Positions 15,457 to 24,700 of a DNA stretch of 32,102 nucleotides are shown here, in pieces. Every line of letters starts with the position of its first letter. Within the stretch, counting starts at the first letter, position 1. The DNA comes from Planctomycetota bacterium. GTDB lineage: Bacteria; Planctomycetota; Planctomycetia; Planctomycetales; Planctomycetaceae. Made by a program: the position numbers and the translations under genes. The stretch spans positions 1 through 32,102 of the forward strand of contig JAQBWV010000056.1 of the NCBI GenBank assembly GCA_027624335.1, given 5' to 3'. The notes below the pieces were generated by a model. It saw nothing but the letters and a program-made list of their open reading frames with translations. It searched no databases and was not told the DNA's origin.

Positions 15457-16212
15457 ATGAAACTGGCAGGCAAGACAGCACTCGTCACCGGCGGCAGTCG
15501 CGGGATCGGCAGAGCCATTGTGCACGCTCTGGCGAAAGAAGGGGCGAAAGTTGCCTTCACCTACAATTCAAATGCGGAAGCTGCCAACGCTCTGGTCAAA
15601 GAACTGGAACTGGACCAACGGGAAGTATTTGCCATTCAGGCTGACGCTGCGGACGGAGCGAAGGCTCACGAACTGATCGACACCGTTGTCGAAAAATGGG
15701 AGCGGATCGACATTCTCGTCAACAACGCCGGCATCATTAAGGACGGACTGCTGGCAGCAATGAGCGAAGAAAACTGGCTGGCGGTCATCAATACAAACCT
15801 CAACAGCATCTACCATTATTGCCACGCCGCCATTCGTCCGATGATGTCTGCTCGCAAAGGGCGGATTATCAACATCTCAAGCGTCGCGGCTCGCTACGGA
15901 AACCCGGGGCAGGTGAACTATGCAGCTGCCAAGGGCGGGCTGGAAGGGTTTACCCGTTGCCTGGCTAAGGAAGTTGGTCGGCGAGGGATCACTGTCAACG
16001 CAGTGGCTCCTGGTTTTATTGCCACGGACATGACGGAAGCGATCGTCAACGCTGCGGGAAAAGAGATTCAGAAACAGATTGCCGTGCGACGGCTGGGAGA
16101 AGCCGACGACATCGCCAATGCGGTATCGTTCCTCGCCAGCGACGAGTCGTCCTACATCACCGGTCACGTTCTGACTGTCGATGGCGGCTTAACGCTGGGA
16201 AGTGGAATGTAG
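15457..16212 (+). CDS. fabG: 3-oxoacyl-ACP reductase
   Basis: FabG reduces 3-oxoacyl-ACP to 3-hydroxyacyl-ACP with NADPH in fatty-acid elongation. The 251-residue short-chain dehydrogenase has all the hallmarks: cofactor loop TGGSRGIG (11-18), NNAG (89-92), catalytic Ser near 141-142, and Tyr155/Lys159 in NYAAAKGG. PGFIATDM and the C-terminal HVLTVDGGLTLGSGM match FabG well. It is flanked by FabZ-like and acyl carrier protein genes, which supports a role in this island rather than a generic SDR function. It starts with ATG after an AGGAG site. A stem-loop follows before the carrier-protein gene. Confidence 0.93.
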   Translation: MKLAGKTALVTGGSRGIGRAIVHALAKEGAKVAFTYNSNAEAANALVKELELDQREVFAIQADAADGAKAHELIDTVVEKWERIDILVNNAGIIKDGLLAAMSEENWLAVINTNLNSIYHYCHAAIRPMMSARKGRIINISSVAARYGNPGQVNYAAAKGGLEGFTRCLAKEVGRRGITVNAVAPGFIATDMTEAIVNAAGKEIQKQIAVRRLGEADDIANAVSFLASDESSYITGHVLTVDGGLTLGSGM

Positions 16213-16245
16213 TTTTGCGGGTTTTCTGCGCTTCGGTGCAGATAA

Positions 16246-16275
16246 GTGCAGTGAGCCCGGTCAGGCTCTCTGCAC
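16246..16275 (+). promoter_or_regulatory. Stem-loop between fabG and acyl carrier protein gene
   Basis: GTGCAG-t-GAGCC, a 6-base loop (cggtca), then GGCTC-t-CTGCAC form an 11-pair stem with a single T-T mismatch. No T-run follows, so it is not a standard terminator. It could stabilise or attenuate the message ahead of the carrier-protein gene, which normally needs higher expression than its neighbours. A nearby copy of the arm (ggtgcag, 16235-16241) could form a competing pairing. Confidence 0.5.
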
Positions 16276-16389
16276 TCGATATAGAGTGGGTTTGAGTCAG
16301 CAGTCGATTCGCCGGACTGTCGACGAAACAAGCTGGGTCTGCGGCGAAACAAACGGGGCGTACGACCCCAGGTCAGAGGAGATTGCCAG

Positions 16390-16779
16390 ATGGCATCACG
16401 TGACGAGATTTTTGCGAAGGTACAGGAAACACTGGTTGACGCACTGGGAGTCGACGACGACGAAGTAACGGAAGACGCGACGCTGGTCGATGACCTCGGC
16501 GCCGAGTCCATCGACTTTCTGGATATCGTCTTCCGTCTGGAAAAGAATTTTGGAATCAAAATTCCACGCGGTGAGCTGTTCCCGGAGAACCTTGCAGCAG
16601 ATGCATCATTCGTAGACGACGGAAAAGTCACGGAAGAAGGACTCGCCACAATGCGAGCGAAGATGCCGCATGCGGACATCGATTCCTTCGCGGACGATCC
16701 GAAAGTGGAGAATATCCAGAGCCTGTTTACGGTCAACATGATCACGAACTTCGTCGAGAACAAGTTGAACGCAGGCTAG
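16390..16779 (+). CDS. acpP: Acyl carrier protein with an internal insertion
   Basis: The product holds the growing acyl chain on a phosphopantetheine arm. The attachment site is Ser40 in DDLGAESIDFLDIVF, in the place of the usual DSLD. It is 129 residues, against about 78 for a normal carrier protein. The first three helices are ordinary, up to FGIKIP (residue 59), but about 45 residues (60-105, GELFPENLAADASFVDDGKV through ADDPKVEN) are inserted before the last helix (SLFTVNMITNFVENKL). The ATG follows AGAGGAG 8 bases upstream. Its place between fabG and the second FabZ-like gene ties it to this island. The insertion may restrict which enzymes or holo-synthase recognise it. Confidence 0.9.
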   Translation: MASRDEIFAKVQETLVDALGVDDDEVTEDATLVDDLGAESIDFLDIVFRLEKNFGIKIPRGELFPENLAADASFVDDGKVTEEGLATMRAKMPHADIDSFADDPKVENIQSLFTVNMITNFVENKLNAG

Positions 16780-16808
16780 TTCTGCTAACGCAAAGTCACG
16801 GAGCTGCA

Positions 16809-16867
16809 GAGGTTCGCAAAGACTGGATCCCCAGGTGGTCGGACCGCTTTGCGAGTCTTTGCACCTC
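16809..16867. repeat. cgcaaag-type inverted repeat
   Basis: GAGGTTCGCAAAGACT (16809-16824) is complementary to AGTCTTTGCACCTC (16854-16867) with a two-base bulge and a 29-base loop. It is preceded by acgcaaagtcacgg. The cgcaaag/gcaaagac words also fill the repeat at 21444-21573, so the two look like copies of one dispersed family. It lies between the carrier protein and second FabZ-like genes. Confidence 0.55.
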
Positions 16868-16937
16868 GGAGTGTTTGCGTCCGCTGGTTATTTATGCTTC
16901 TGATGAACCAATTGGTCACGGTTCAAGGTAACTTGTT

Positions 16938-17417
16938 ATGCGCTGGTTCTGGATCGATCGATTCGTCGAATTCGAAAGTGGCAAGTACGCCAAAGCTGTC
17001 AAAAATGTCAGCCTGGCCGAAGAGCACCTGCACGATCACTTTCCGGGGTTTGCGATCATGCCAGGATCTTTGATGATCGAAGGCATGGCTCAAACGGGCG
17101 GAATTCTGCTGGGCGAGGTCAACAACTTCGAACACATTGTGATCCTGGCCAAGGTTCCCATCGTCACGTTTCACTCGTGGGCCGTTCCGGGAGATTCGCT
17201 GATCTATACGGCAACGCTGACGGACTCACGTGCTGAAGGCGGTGGCGTCGATGTCACCGCGCATGTGGGAGACCGACTCGTGGCCGAGGCGGAGATCATG
17301 TTTGTGCATCTCGATCAGAAGGATTCACAGTTCGGGGCGATTGACCAGAAGAACTTTGTATTTTCAATGAATCTGCTGGGTATTCTGGATGTCGGGCAGG
17401 CTGGGGATGGTACTTAG
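16938..17417 (+). CDS. fabZ: FabZ-like 3-hydroxyacyl-ACP dehydratase, second copy
   Basis: A paralogue of the first FabZ-like protein: 159 residues each, same N-terminal layout (MRWFWIDRFVEFESGK, AVKNVSLAEEHLHDHFPGF) and active-site residues at identical positions, His34 and Glu48 (HFPGFAIMPGSLMIEGMAQ). Both catalytic residues are kept, so it should be active, but the neighbouring pocket residues differ (GSLMIEGM against GVMMVEAL). It may handle a different chain length or form a mixed dimer with the first. The C-terminal 30 residues (FGAIDQKNFVFSMNLLG) differ from the other copy. An AAGG ribosome site lies about 9 bases ahead of the ATG. Confidence 0.86.
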   Translation: MRWFWIDRFVEFESGKYAKAVKNVSLAEEHLHDHFPGFAIMPGSLMIEGMAQTGGILLGEVNNFEHIVILAKVPIVTFHSWAVPGDSLIYTATLTDSRAEGGGVDVTAHVGDRLVAEAEIMFVHLDQKDSQFGAIDQKNFVFSMNLLGILDVGQAGDGT

Positions 17418-17594
17418 CCGTCTTACGTTCTGGTCAATTGATCCGACAGACGCCGGTCGGCGATAACGCTGCTCGAAACACGTAAGCTTATCTGATTTAC
17501 AGTGAACCACATTTACTGCGAACCAAAGATTTCGTCAGGCACAGCCTGACCTGCATTTTGCTCGTACAGGTTTACGAGTTCCGAGGACCGAGCA

Positions 17595-18881
17595 ATGAGA
17601 CGCCGAGTCGTTGTTACAGGCATGGGCTGCATGACGCCCGTCGGAAAAACGCTCGATACCATGTGGGATTCCATGATGGAGTGTCGCAGTGGAATCGACT
17701 GGATTTCGTATTTCGATGCGTCGAAATTCCCGACAAAGTTTGCGGCGCAGGTCAAGGACTTTGACCTGTCTGATTACATCACGAACACCGAACGCTTCAA
17801 GTACGCTGGTCGAAACATCCATTTCGCCATCGGTGCTGCTGTCGAGGCCATGAAGGATTCGGGCATCGAGGATTGTAAGAATCTCGATCCTGCGTCATTC
17901 GGTGTTTATCTGGGTGCCGGCGAGGGTGCTCAGGACTTCAACCTGTTCATGGGTCTGATTGCACAGTCCCGAAACGAAGACGAGGTCGATCTGGAGGCCT
18001 TTGCTCGTCTTGGTATGGAGCAGCTGCACGCAGAATCTGAACTTGAGCAGGAACCCAACATGACTGCGGGGCATCTGGCGAGCCTGTTCAACGCCCAGGG
18101 TCCAAACATGAACTGCCTGACGGCTTGTGCGGCTTCCAGCCAGGCAATCGGCGAAGCCACCGAGATCATTCGACGTGGCGATGCGGATGTCATGATCTCG
18201 GGCGGGGCTCACAGCATGATTCACCCGTTCGGTCTGACCGGATTCAATCTGCTGACGGCCTTGTCGACTCATAACGTTAACCCTCAGGAAGCCTCGCGAC
18301 CGTTCGATCGTAATCGTGACGGATTCGTGCTGGGCGAAGGTGCGGGTATTCTGATCCTCGAAGAACTCGAACACGCCAAAAAACGAGGGGCGAAAATCTA
18401 CGGAGAACTGGCCGGGTATGGCTCCACTGCAGACGCCTATCGAGTGACCGACATTCACCCTGAAGGCCGCGGAGCCACCGCCTGCATCCGCATGGCGTTG
18501 AACGATGCCGGAATCAACACGGACAGCATCGACTACATCAACGCTCACGGAACCAGTACCAAGGTCAATGACCAGGTCGAAACTCTCGCCTGCAAACAGG
18601 CGCTCGGTAACGACGCTCAATCAACGCCGGTATCAAGTATCAAGAGCATGATGGGGCATCTGATTGCCGCCGCTGGTAGTGTCGAAGCGATTGCCTGCCT
18701 GCTGGCGATCAATCGAAATGTCCTGCCGCCAACGATCAACTACGAAACGCCCGATCCCGTCTGCGATCTGGACTACATCCCGAATCAGCCTCGTGAAACG
18801 ACGGTCAAAACCTGTCTCTCGAACAGTTTCGGATTTGGAGGACAGAACGTTTCGCTGATCTTCCGTGAGTACGCCGCGTAG
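17595..18881 (+). CDS. fabF: 3-oxoacyl-ACP synthase II (KAS II type)
   Basis: FabF condenses malonyl-ACP with an acyl-ACP and sets chain length. The 428-residue product has the complete thiolase-fold triad: Cys178 in NCLTACAASSQ, His318 in NAHGTST, and His355 in MGHLIAAAG, with Lys350 just before the second His. N-terminal RRRVVVTGMGCMTPVG and the C-terminal CLSNSFGFGGQNVSLIF are typical. All catalytic residues are present, so it is a condensing enzyme, not a chain-length factor. GAGG lies about 8 bases ahead of the ATG. It closes the island, with a small inverted repeat (TCGGATT 18882-18888, AATCCGA 18916-18922) right after its stop. Confidence 0.94.
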   Translation: MRRRVVVTGMGCMTPVGKTLDTMWDSMMECRSGIDWISYFDASKFPTKFAAQVKDFDLSDYITNTERFKYAGRNIHFAIGAAVEAMKDSGIEDCKNLDPASFGVYLGAGEGAQDFNLFMGLIAQSRNEDEVDLEAFARLGMEQLHAESELEQEPNMTAGHLASLFNAQGPNMNCLTACAASSQAIGEATEIIRRGDADVMISGGAHSMIHPFGLTGFNLLTALSTHNVNPQEASRPFDRNRDGFVLGEGAGILILEELEHAKKRGAKIYGELAGYGSTADAYRVTDIHPEGRGATACIRMALNDAGINTDSIDYINAHGTSTKVNDQVETLACKQALGNDAQSTPVSSIKSMMGHLIAAAGSVEAIACLLAINRNVLPPTINYETPDPVCDLDYIPNQPRETTVKTCLSNSFGFGGQNVSLIFREYAA

Positions 18882-18936
18882 TCGGATTTATTCACGTCTG
18901 ATGAATTGCGATTTCAATCCGACGATCAAGCACTAC

Positions 18937-18941
18937 AGGAG
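18937..18941 (+). promoter_or_regulatory. Ribosome binding site that sets the hydrolase start
   Basis: AGGAG lies 6 bases before GTG at 18948. The open frame runs back to a TTG at 18906, but this site shows the GTG is the real start, placing the membrane helix at the very N-terminus. Confidence 0.65.
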
Positions 18942-18947
18942 TCCAAC

Positions 18948-19937
18948 GTGGCCTGGTTCATCGTTGCCTGCCTTATCGCGCTAACGATCACGTTGATCGT
19001 TATTCAGCTCGCGATCAGTCGGTCAGTCATGCGAATGATCGAAAACGCTCCACCTCTGAATCCTGGCGAGTTCGGTTCTGACCCACGTGCGAAAGAACTC
19101 AGTTTTCGGACTGACGATGGAATGGAGCTTCAGGCCTGCCATTTTCGTCACGAAGATCGCGTCTCGCGCGGCTTGATCCTGTTCTGTCACGAACTAGGCG
19201 GCAACCGCTGGTCGGCAATGTCGTATTGTGAAGGGTTGTTCGAAGCTGGTTTCGAGATTCTCGCTTTCGACTTTCGAAACCACGGTACGAGCGATCGACA
19301 GGCCGGATACCAACCTCTGCATTGGCTGACCGAGTTCGAACTGATTGACGTTCGCGGAGCGTTGAAGTTGATTCAACAGCGTGAAGAGTTAAGCCACCAA
19401 CCGCTTGGAGTCTTTGGAATCAGTCGCGGTGGAGTTTCTGCACTGGCAGCAACTGCCGAGTCCAACGACGTTGAGTGCGTTGCTTGTGACGGTGCGTATT
19501 CGACTCGATCGATGATGAGCCTGTTTTCGCAGCGTTGGGTTTCGCTGCTGGTACCGCAGTGGATGTCGGGTTGGATTCCAGCGTGGCATATCGAAGTCAG
19601 TCTGTTCGGCGGTCGAATCTACAGCGAGTTTCGGCGGAAATGTCGCTACGTTCATTTGGAGCAGTACCTGCCCGCGTTGCGAGATCGGCCCGTGCTGTTG
19701 ATCTCTGGCGCTCAGGACAACTATGTCCGTCCTGGAATCGCCAAATTGCTGCAGAAAGGTATCGGTGAGGATACGGTCGATCTCTGGGTGGTACCGAAGG
19801 CCCGCCACAACGGAGCCAGGCAGACCGATCAGGAAGGTTACGATCAGCGGTTGACTGAATTCTTCGGGACCCTTGTCCCAGTTCAGTTCGCAGATTCGAC
19901 GGACAAATCGACACCGGTGTCTGAAGCCCTCACGTGA
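18948..19937 (+). CDS. Membrane-anchored alpha/beta hydrolase
   Basis: The 329-residue protein begins with one membrane helix (AWFIVACLIALTITLIVIQLA, about 2-22) and continues as an alpha/beta hydrolase. Nucleophile elbow GISRGG places the Ser at about 159; an acid follows in LISGAQDNYV (Asp about 257) and the His in VPKARHNGA (about 287). HELGGNRWSAM is the oxyanion-loop stretch, and FDFRNHGTSD is the usual GxSxG-preceding block. Family members with this arrangement are acyl hydrolases or thioesterases. It starts 66 bases after fabF on the same strand, so it may release or process the acyl product; that is inference. It converges on argH. Confidence 0.84.
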   Translation: MAWFIVACLIALTITLIVIQLAISRSVMRMIENAPPLNPGEFGSDPRAKELSFRTDDGMELQACHFRHEDRVSRGLILFCHELGGNRWSAMSYCEGLFEAGFEILAFDFRNHGTSDRQAGYQPLHWLTEFELIDVRGALKLIQQREELSHQPLGVFGISRGGVSALAATAESNDVECVACDGAYSTRSMMSLFSQRWVSLLVPQWMSGWIPAWHIEVSLFGGRIYSEFRRKCRYVHLEQYLPALRDRPVLLISGAQDNYVRPGIAKLLQKGIGEDTVDLWVVPKARHNGARQTDQEGYDQRLTEFFGTLVPVQFADSTDKSTPVSEALT

Positions 19938-19977
19938 GTAACCGTGGAGACAAACGGCGGACATAAACCCGCTGGTG

Positions 19978-21393
19978 TCAGGCCACTGGGCTTTCGCCAA
20001 CCGATCGCCGATCCGTCCAGCCAAGGCGATCCTGCCAGTAACCGATCTGCTCTTCGACAGGTGCTTTCCCACCGGAACCAAAACTCTGCAGCGCGGCGAC
20101 GGCGTTCCGGGTTCCCAGCACGTCGTAGACCGATTCATCAATCAGGTCACACGCGGCCTGCAGATCGTCCAGCGAGAGGTCGCTCAGTCGGCATTTGCGA
20201 CTCTCGCACTCGGCGACGAGGTTCCCGACAGTGCCGTGTCCCGTTCGCATGGGAACTCCGCGTTTGATGAGGTATTCCATCAGCGACGTCGCGTCGAGGA
20301 ATCCGTCGTCGATCTTTTCGTTGATCCGGTCGACCTGAAGTTCGGCTCCGGTGATCAAGGCCGGAGCGACTTCCAGACACGCGGTCACGGTGTCGAACGC
20401 GTCGAACAGCGCGAGTTTGTCTTCCTGCAGATCCCGGTTGTAAGCCATCGGCAGGCCCTTAATCAGAATCAGCAACTGAGACACATCGGCCATGACTCGT
20501 GCGGTCTTGCCGCGGATTAACTCCAGCACGTCCGGGTTCTTCTTCTGAGGCATGATGGACGAGCCAGTGGTAAACGCGTCGGGCAGCTGGATAAACCCGA
20601 ACTCGCACGAGAACCAGATGATCCACTCTTCGGCCCATGAACTCAGATGAGCGGCGATCAGCGACAAGTCCATGACGAACTCGACCATGTAGTCACGATC
20701 ACTTGAGACATCGAGACTGTTTCTCGCGACGTCTTCGAAGCCGAGCAGTTGAGCAGTCTCGTGACGATCGATCGGCAGCGACGTTCCTGCCAGAGCGGCC
20801 GCACCAAGCGGCGACACGTTGAGTCGCCGTCGGCAGTCAGCTAGCCGCTGGCGATCGCGTTCAAATTTTTCGGTATAAGCCAGCCAGTAATGCGCAGCGA
20901 GAACGGGCATCGCGCGTTGCAGATGCGTGTAGGCCGGCATGACGATTTCTCGATCACGGTCCGCCCGCTCGACAAACGCCTTCTGCACGTCGAGCAGCAA
21001 CGCGTCGATCTGGTCGATGGCCGCGCGCGTATAGAGTTTCAGGTCGGTTGAAACCTGGTCGTTGCGGCTGCGGCCCGTGTGCAGCTTTCGTCCAACATCG
21101 CCAAGCCGTTCTGTCAGTCGACTCTCAATGTGCATATGAATGTCTTCGAGCGACGTCTGATGTTCCATCTCGCCACGTGAGATTTCGCCTCGGATGTTCT
21201 CCAGCTCGGAAACGATCTGGTCACGCTCGTCATCTGCGATCAGGCCAACTTTGGCCAGCATCCGCGCGTGAGCCTGCGAGCCGGTGATATCGACATCCGC
21301 GAGCCTCGCGTCAAAACTGATTGACTCGGTGAACTTCTCGACTCGAGCGTCAGTCGCTTCCTGAAATCGCCCGCCCCACGCTTTGCCTGTCAC
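19978..21393 (-). CDS. argH: Argininosuccinate lyase
   Basis: The enzyme splits argininosuccinate to arginine and fumarate, the last step of arginine synthesis. It has 471 residues, the usual length. The fumarase-superfamily signature [12 protein letters not shown] is at 277-288, the catalytic His is in [11 protein letters not shown] (157), and [10 protein letters not shown] is at 105-114. The N-terminus [14 protein letters not shown] is typical. It starts with GTG (21393) after a GGAACGG stretch; no nearby ATG gives the conserved KxWGGRF end. It is alone, with no argG beside it. It ends 40 bases from the convergent hydrolase gene without a clear hairpin. Confidence 0.96.
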   Translation of the reverse strand: MTGKAWGGRFQEATDARVEKFTESISFDARLADVDITGSQAHARMLAKVGLIADDERDQIVSELENIRGEISRGEMEHQTSLEDIHMHIESRLTERLGDVGRKLHTGRSRNDQVSTDLKLYTRAAIDQIDALLLDVQKAFVERADRDREIVMPAYTHLQRAMPVLAAHYWLAYTEKFERDRQRLADCRRRLNVSPLGAAALAGTSLPIDRHETAQLLGFEDVARNSLDVSSDRDYMVEFVMDLSLIAAHLSSWAEEWIIWFSCEFGFIQLPDAFTTGSSIMPQKKNPDVLELIRGKTARVMADVSQLLILIKGLPMAYNRDLQEDKLALFDAFDTVTACLEVAPALITGAELQVDRINEKIDDGFLDATSLMEYLIKRGVPMRTGHGTVGNLVAECESRKCRLSDLSLDDLQAACDLIDESVYDVLGTRNAVAALQSFGSGGKAPVEEQIGYWQDRLGWTDRRSVGESPVA

Positions 21394-21443
21394 GATGCCG
21401 TTCCGATCGCTGAAATCTGGAATTAGTTTGAGAATGAATGTTC

Positions 21444-21573
21444 TTCTGACGCGAAGACTCAGAAGTGTGCAAAGAGTTTGTCACCTGACGTATGTGTCTG
21501 TCGACTTTTTCGATTGTGACCCTGGACTCATCAATCTTTGCGTTGCTTAGCGTCTTCGCGACTTTGCGTCAGA
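21444..21573. repeat. cgcaaag-type inverted repeat upstream of the helicase gene
   Basis: The left part (ctgacgcgaagactcag, then gtgcaaagag, 21446-21474) is matched in inverted orientation by ctttgcgttgcttagcgtct, tcgcgactttgcgtcaga (21536-21573), with about 60 bases between. Read on minus the right arm translates as SREDAKQRK. Words such as cgcaaag and gcgaagac are those of the repeat at 16809-16867. This looks like a small dispersed element in the 311-base gap between argH and the Lhr gene. Confidence 0.55.
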
Positions 21574-21704
21574 CTTGTCGGGTAAGTAGTCACGAGAACA
21601 AGTTGGCTCGCCTTCTGCTTTAGTTGTGAGTCTAGACAACAGTCCCGCAATCCGGGAGCGTATGATTTCCTGAATTCGCGACTCAAAGAGGAAACCCACT
21701 CGGG

Positions 21705-24700
21705 ATGTCGTTTTTTGGATTCCATCCGCTGATCGAACGCTGGTTTCTAAACCGATTTGCTGCGCCGACCGAACCGCAGCGACTCGGGTGGCCTCACATC
21801 GGCGAGGGACACAACACACTGATTGCAGCTCCCACTGGTAGCGGAAAAACGCTCACCGCGTTTCTGGCAGTGATTGACCGGCTGCTGAAGGAGTCCATTG
21901 ACGGCAAGCTTCAAGACGGCGTTCGAGTGATCTACGTCTCGCCGTTGCGGGCACTTTCCAACGATATGCACCGGAATCTTTCCGAGCCGCTGGAAGAATT
22001 GAACGCGCTGGCCGCGGATGAGTTCCCCGAGGTACCCATCGCCGGCTTACGTGTCGGGCTGCGAACTGGTGATTCGACACCGTCTCAGCGCGCGGCCCTC
22101 GTTCGCAAACCGCCGCACATTGTGGTCACGACTCCCGAGTCGTTGTTTCTGCTGGTGACCGCTGAGAAAGGCCGCGCGGCATTGAGGTCGGTCGACACGA
22201 TCATCGTCGACGAGATTCACGCTTTGGTTCGCGACAAGCGGGGTTCACATCTGGCGCTGACAATCGAACGGCTGGAGTCCCTTTGTGAACGGCCACTGCA
22301 GCGCATCGGTCTGTCAGCGACTCAGAAACCGATTGAACGGATCGCCGAGTTCCTGATTGGATCTTGCAGGCCGAACCAAACGCAGCGCCGTTCCGGTCGT
22401 TATGAACCGGGCGATAATCAAAGTACCGGAGCGGAGCGGAGCTTGATCCGGCCTGCGTCAGAATCATCTGTCAACGAGACGACGTGTTGCTCGATCGTCG
22501 ACGTCGGCTATTCGCGAGATCTGGACCTGAAGATCGAAGTACCGCCCAGCGACCTTTCAGCTGTGTGCTCGACCGAGCAATGGGGCGAGATCAACGAACG
22601 GATTGTCGAGCTGATCAACTCGCACCGCAGCACACTGATTTTTGTGAACACGCGGCGGATGGCCGAACGTGTCACGCATCAACTCAGCGAGATTCTTGGT
22701 GAGGATCAAGTGGGCAGCCACCACGGGTCGCTGTCTTCGGCGATTCGATTGAAGACCGAGCAACAACTCAAAGGAGGCGAACTGAAGGCTGTCGTCGCCA
22801 CGGCATCGCTGGAATTGGGCCTCGACGTGGGGTTTATCGATCTGGTCATTCAGATCGGCTCGCCGCGTGCGATCGCCACGTTCCTGCAGCGGGTTGGGCG
22901 GTCCGGGCATTCGCTGGGCAAGACTCCGAAGGGACGACTTTTCGCGCTGACCCGCGACGAACTTGTTGAAAGCATGGGATTGATCCGGGCGATTCGTGCG
23001 GGGCGACTCGACGTGATCCCGATTCCCGAGTGCTCGATCGATGTACTGGCTCAGCAGATCGTGGCCGAAGTCGCGTGTCGCGAATGGAGTACGGACGACC
23101 TGTTCGCGATGTTCCGTCGTGCATGGCCGTTTCGAAACCTGAAACGCGAAGACTTTAACGAGACGCTTCGGTTTCTCAGTGAAGGACTCACCGAAAGGTC
23201 TGGGCGCGGGAAAGTTTATCTTCACCAGGATCTCGTTCAGAAGCGGCTGAGGACTCGACCGGGTGCTCGCATCGTGGCAACGTCGAACGCGGGAGCGATT
23301 CCGGAAGTTGCCGAATTTCGTGTCGTCGCCCAGCCCGAAGGCGTCGTGGTCGGTTCACTGGACGAAGACTTCGCGCTCGAGTCGCACGCCGGGCAAATCA
23401 TTCTGCTTGGCAACACATCATGGCGAATGGAAGGCGTGCGTGGCACCGACGTCCATGTCACCGATGCGGGAGGAGTTCCGCCGACCGTTCCGTTCTGGCG
23501 AGGCGAAGCGCCCGGTCGGACGCGTGAGCTGAGCGAAGAAGTTTCGCGCATCCGCGAAGACCTTGAGGCGAAGCTGAAGGCTCTACCGGAAACAGTAATC
23601 GCAAGCTGGTGGGAAGATTCAGACGGCGGTGCGGTACCCAGCGGTGAAACGTCTGAAGTCGAGTTTCCTGCAACGCGGACTGAGTTTCGAAACTCGACCG
23701 CCGACATCGTCAAGTGGCTCGTCAAGGAAACGGATTGCTCGGACCACGCCGCGCGTCAGGTTGTCAATTATCTGGCCGCTCAGATTGCTGCCGTCGGAAT
23801 TGTGCCGACGCAGAAGCGAGTGATCTTCGAACGATTCTTCGACGAGTCCGGCGGAATGCAGATGGTTGTGCATGCACCGTTCGGTTCCCGAGTCACTCAG
23901 GCGTGGGGCCTGTCGATGCGGAAACGGTTCTGCGTTTCGTTCGACTTTGAACTTCAGGCGACGGCTGATGACGACGGGTTTATTCTTTCGCTGGGGCCTC
24001 AACACAGCTTCCCGCTGGAGTCGATGTTTCCAATGCTGACATCGGAGAACGCTCAGCGGTTGCTGGAGCAGGCGATCCTCTACATTCCGATGTTCCAGAT
24101 CCGCTGGCGATGGAACGCAAACCGCGCGTTGCTGGTCCCTCGTCGCGACAAAGGCAAACGCATTCCGCCAGCGTTGCAGCGGTTTCGAGCGGACGATCTG
24201 CTGTCCTCGGTCTTTCCATTGCTGACTGGTTGCCAGGAAAACGTGGTCGGCGAACTCCAAATGCCTGAGCACATTCTGCTGCGTCAGACGATGGATGACT
24301 GCCTGCGCGAAGCACTCGACATCGACGGACTGGTTGATGTCCTGCGGCAGGTCGAGGCCGGAGAGATTGAGTTCATCGCGCGGGATACTCGTGAACCGTC
24401 GCCGTTTTCTTACGAGTTGCTTAATTCGAATCCGTATGCGTTTCTTGACGGCGGCGAACTGCCCGAGCGGCGCGCGCGAGCTGTCTCAACGCGGCGATCA
24501 CTGACTGTTGAATCGGTCAGTGATCTAGGTCGGCTCGACCCGTTGGCAATCGATCAGGTGACCAGCGAAGCCACACCGCTCGTTCGAAACGCTGATGAGC
24601 TGCACGATGTGTTACTGACTCGGATTGTCGTTCCGGACGACGAAATGGAAGACTGGCGAGGCTGGCTTGAGGAATTGGTTTTGCAACGACGAGCGACGAG

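Noticed and set aside
18882..18922. TCGGATT/AATCCGA inverted repeat after fabF as terminator
   Set aside because: Only 7 pairs with a 27-base loop and no T-run; it lies just before the hydrolase gene, so read-through is likely.
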